DNA of 64,000 nt, from positions 17,163,780 to 17,227,779 of the forward strand of contig NC_049992.1 of NCBI RefSeq assembly GCF_000003815.2, written 5' to 3'. Positions 62,823-64,000 of the stretch are shown here, piece after piece. Every line of letters starts with the position of its first letter. The first letter of the stretch is position 1. The notes below the pieces were generated by a model. That model made no database searches. It was not told the origin of the DNA and saw only the letters and a program-made list of their open reading frames with translations. This DNA is from Branchiostoma floridae (lineage: Eukaryota > Chordata > Leptocardii > Amphioxiformes > Branchiostomatidae). The translations under genes and the position numbers were made by a program.

Positions 62823-64000
62823 GATAGACGAAGTCGAACCAAAAAAAAGTCTACATAAATTGGCACCCAATGAACCAAAGTAAACCAAACCAAACCAGAT
62901 CAAACCAGAGTACACCAACCATAACTAGATCGTCTTATATTCCAGTAATAAGCCACTGTGGGTATACAGCAGCAATAAAGTTGTTTTCTTCAAAATAAGT
63001 TGAAGCTCAGTTTTGTTGTAGAACGTTTACGTCAGGGATATGATGTTTTTCTTCTAATATGACAGTCACTGCAGTTCTAGTTTCGTATTCAACTTGGAAG
63101 CAGTCCGTCTCAGTGACACGCACTTGACCTGAACGATGTTTGCAAATATTAATGAATGACAGCCTGGATGAGTGAATGGGTGAATGACTGATTGAATACA
63201 TGCATTGTCCTCCCAACTCAATATCTGCAATGTCTCGGGCAACAGAGATTTGTGGCTTGGATACGACTCGCCTAGTCCCTCTTGGCTTGCAGGCGATTAT
63301 TAGAGAGAAGCCGGGCTCGCCATTTCTGCTCACAGCGCCGTGCAATTTGCACTCGAGTGGACACCATGATTCTCCCGCCGGCTGAACATTAAACCCCCGT
63401 TGTCCTTCCTCACAATACCCGATGCGTCAGGACCAAAGTAACACGGCGGTTTCCATGGAAGTCTATCCCGCTAGCCCGGGGGAAAGCTTTCCGTGGCTTC
63501 TCTTTGATAATACCGCTAGGAACGAGACTCAAGGAAAGGAAAGCCCTTCATTTCAATAGTTATCCACATCTTTCTTTCCTTCTCTTCAGGGTACTTTTCT
63601 TCTTGAGCAATTTATTACCTGCTGCAATAGAGGGATGTTTCTCCCTATAGCAATGCATCAACCTAAGAACTTTCAAGGGCAATGTCCATTGCATGCTTTG
63701 GCATATTGCAATACCCGATAGTTCAGCCTATGTATCTGTTGAGTGATGTACGTATAGATGTTGTCAGCTACGCTCGGTATCGAATTTGGCAAACTACTAC
63801 AATAACCTTTTGAGGAAAATGCTAGATCTTGAATTATTCCCACAGTTGATGTACTGTTATCTGAGAATTGAAGAAGCAGTTAAGCAGTTGTCTTGCTCAT
63901 CTTTACGCAATATCACATACTGCCCTATGGCAATGCTGTATTGGAATGTTTGACGACGTGTAGGGTCATGTTGATTCGATTATATGGGTGCCATCCGCGC
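62823..64000. other. Right-edge non-coding stretch
   Basis: Contains an AACCAAACCAGATCAAACCA-type imperfect simple repeat at 62870-62920 and a repeat-free mixed-GC segment at 63190-63400. The last bases (TATGGGTGCCATCCGCGC) resemble 12242-12262 (TATGGATGGCATCCGCGC), another dispersed repeat. No gene is supported. Confidence 0.45.

Overview
The window looks like animal nuclear DNA, most likely from a cephalochordate (amphioxus, Branchiostoma). This is inferred from small exons with clean GT-AG introns, a Cys-less V-set immunoglobulin domain joined to I-set domains, a very dense load of short inverted-repeat transposons, and two assembly gaps (runs of N). No bacterial gene organisation is present. 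Most open frames here are repeats or chance frames. Three genes are supported.

Layout. Positions 9-530 (minus) hold the 5' coding exon of a secreted or ER-lumenal JmjC/cupin_8 protein that runs off the left edge. Positions 4446-24904 (plus) hold a complete eight-exon gene, called IgSH3-A here. It encodes a 517-residue type I receptor: signal peptide, Cys-less V-type Ig, two I-set Ig domains, one transmembrane helix, a cytoplasmic YYNM motif, one SH3 domain and a short tail. Exon 1 lies 16 kb upstream of exon 2. Positions 48121-38930 (minus) hold a paralogue, IgSH3-B, with seven matching exons in tail-to-tail orientation. Its signal-peptide exon was not found and may lie beyond 48.1 kb or outside the window. 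All introns in both genes are phase 1 and exon lengths match almost exactly (exon 5 is 243 bp and the SH3 exon 183 bp in both), so the models support each other.

The remainder is intron and intergenic DNA filled with non-autonomous DNA transposons: several MITE families, an element with 8-bp target duplications, and TIR elements. There are also tRNA-derived SINE fragments, a retroposon with a 14-bp target duplication, a 131-bp tandem array, a 150-bp tandem array, 10-bp minisatellites in inverted orientation, and large CA/GA microsatellites.

The most unusual biology is the receptor pair. An Ig-superfamily ectodomain is linked through one membrane helix to the receptor's own SH3 domain and to a Y-x-N-M motif of the type used by CD28. 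Partial exon duplications in both genes could give alternative tails: an in-phase 54-bp mini-exon in A, and in B an extra transmembrane acceptor followed by a stop. I infer an adhesion or immune-type signalling receptor family; no ligand can be named from sequence.
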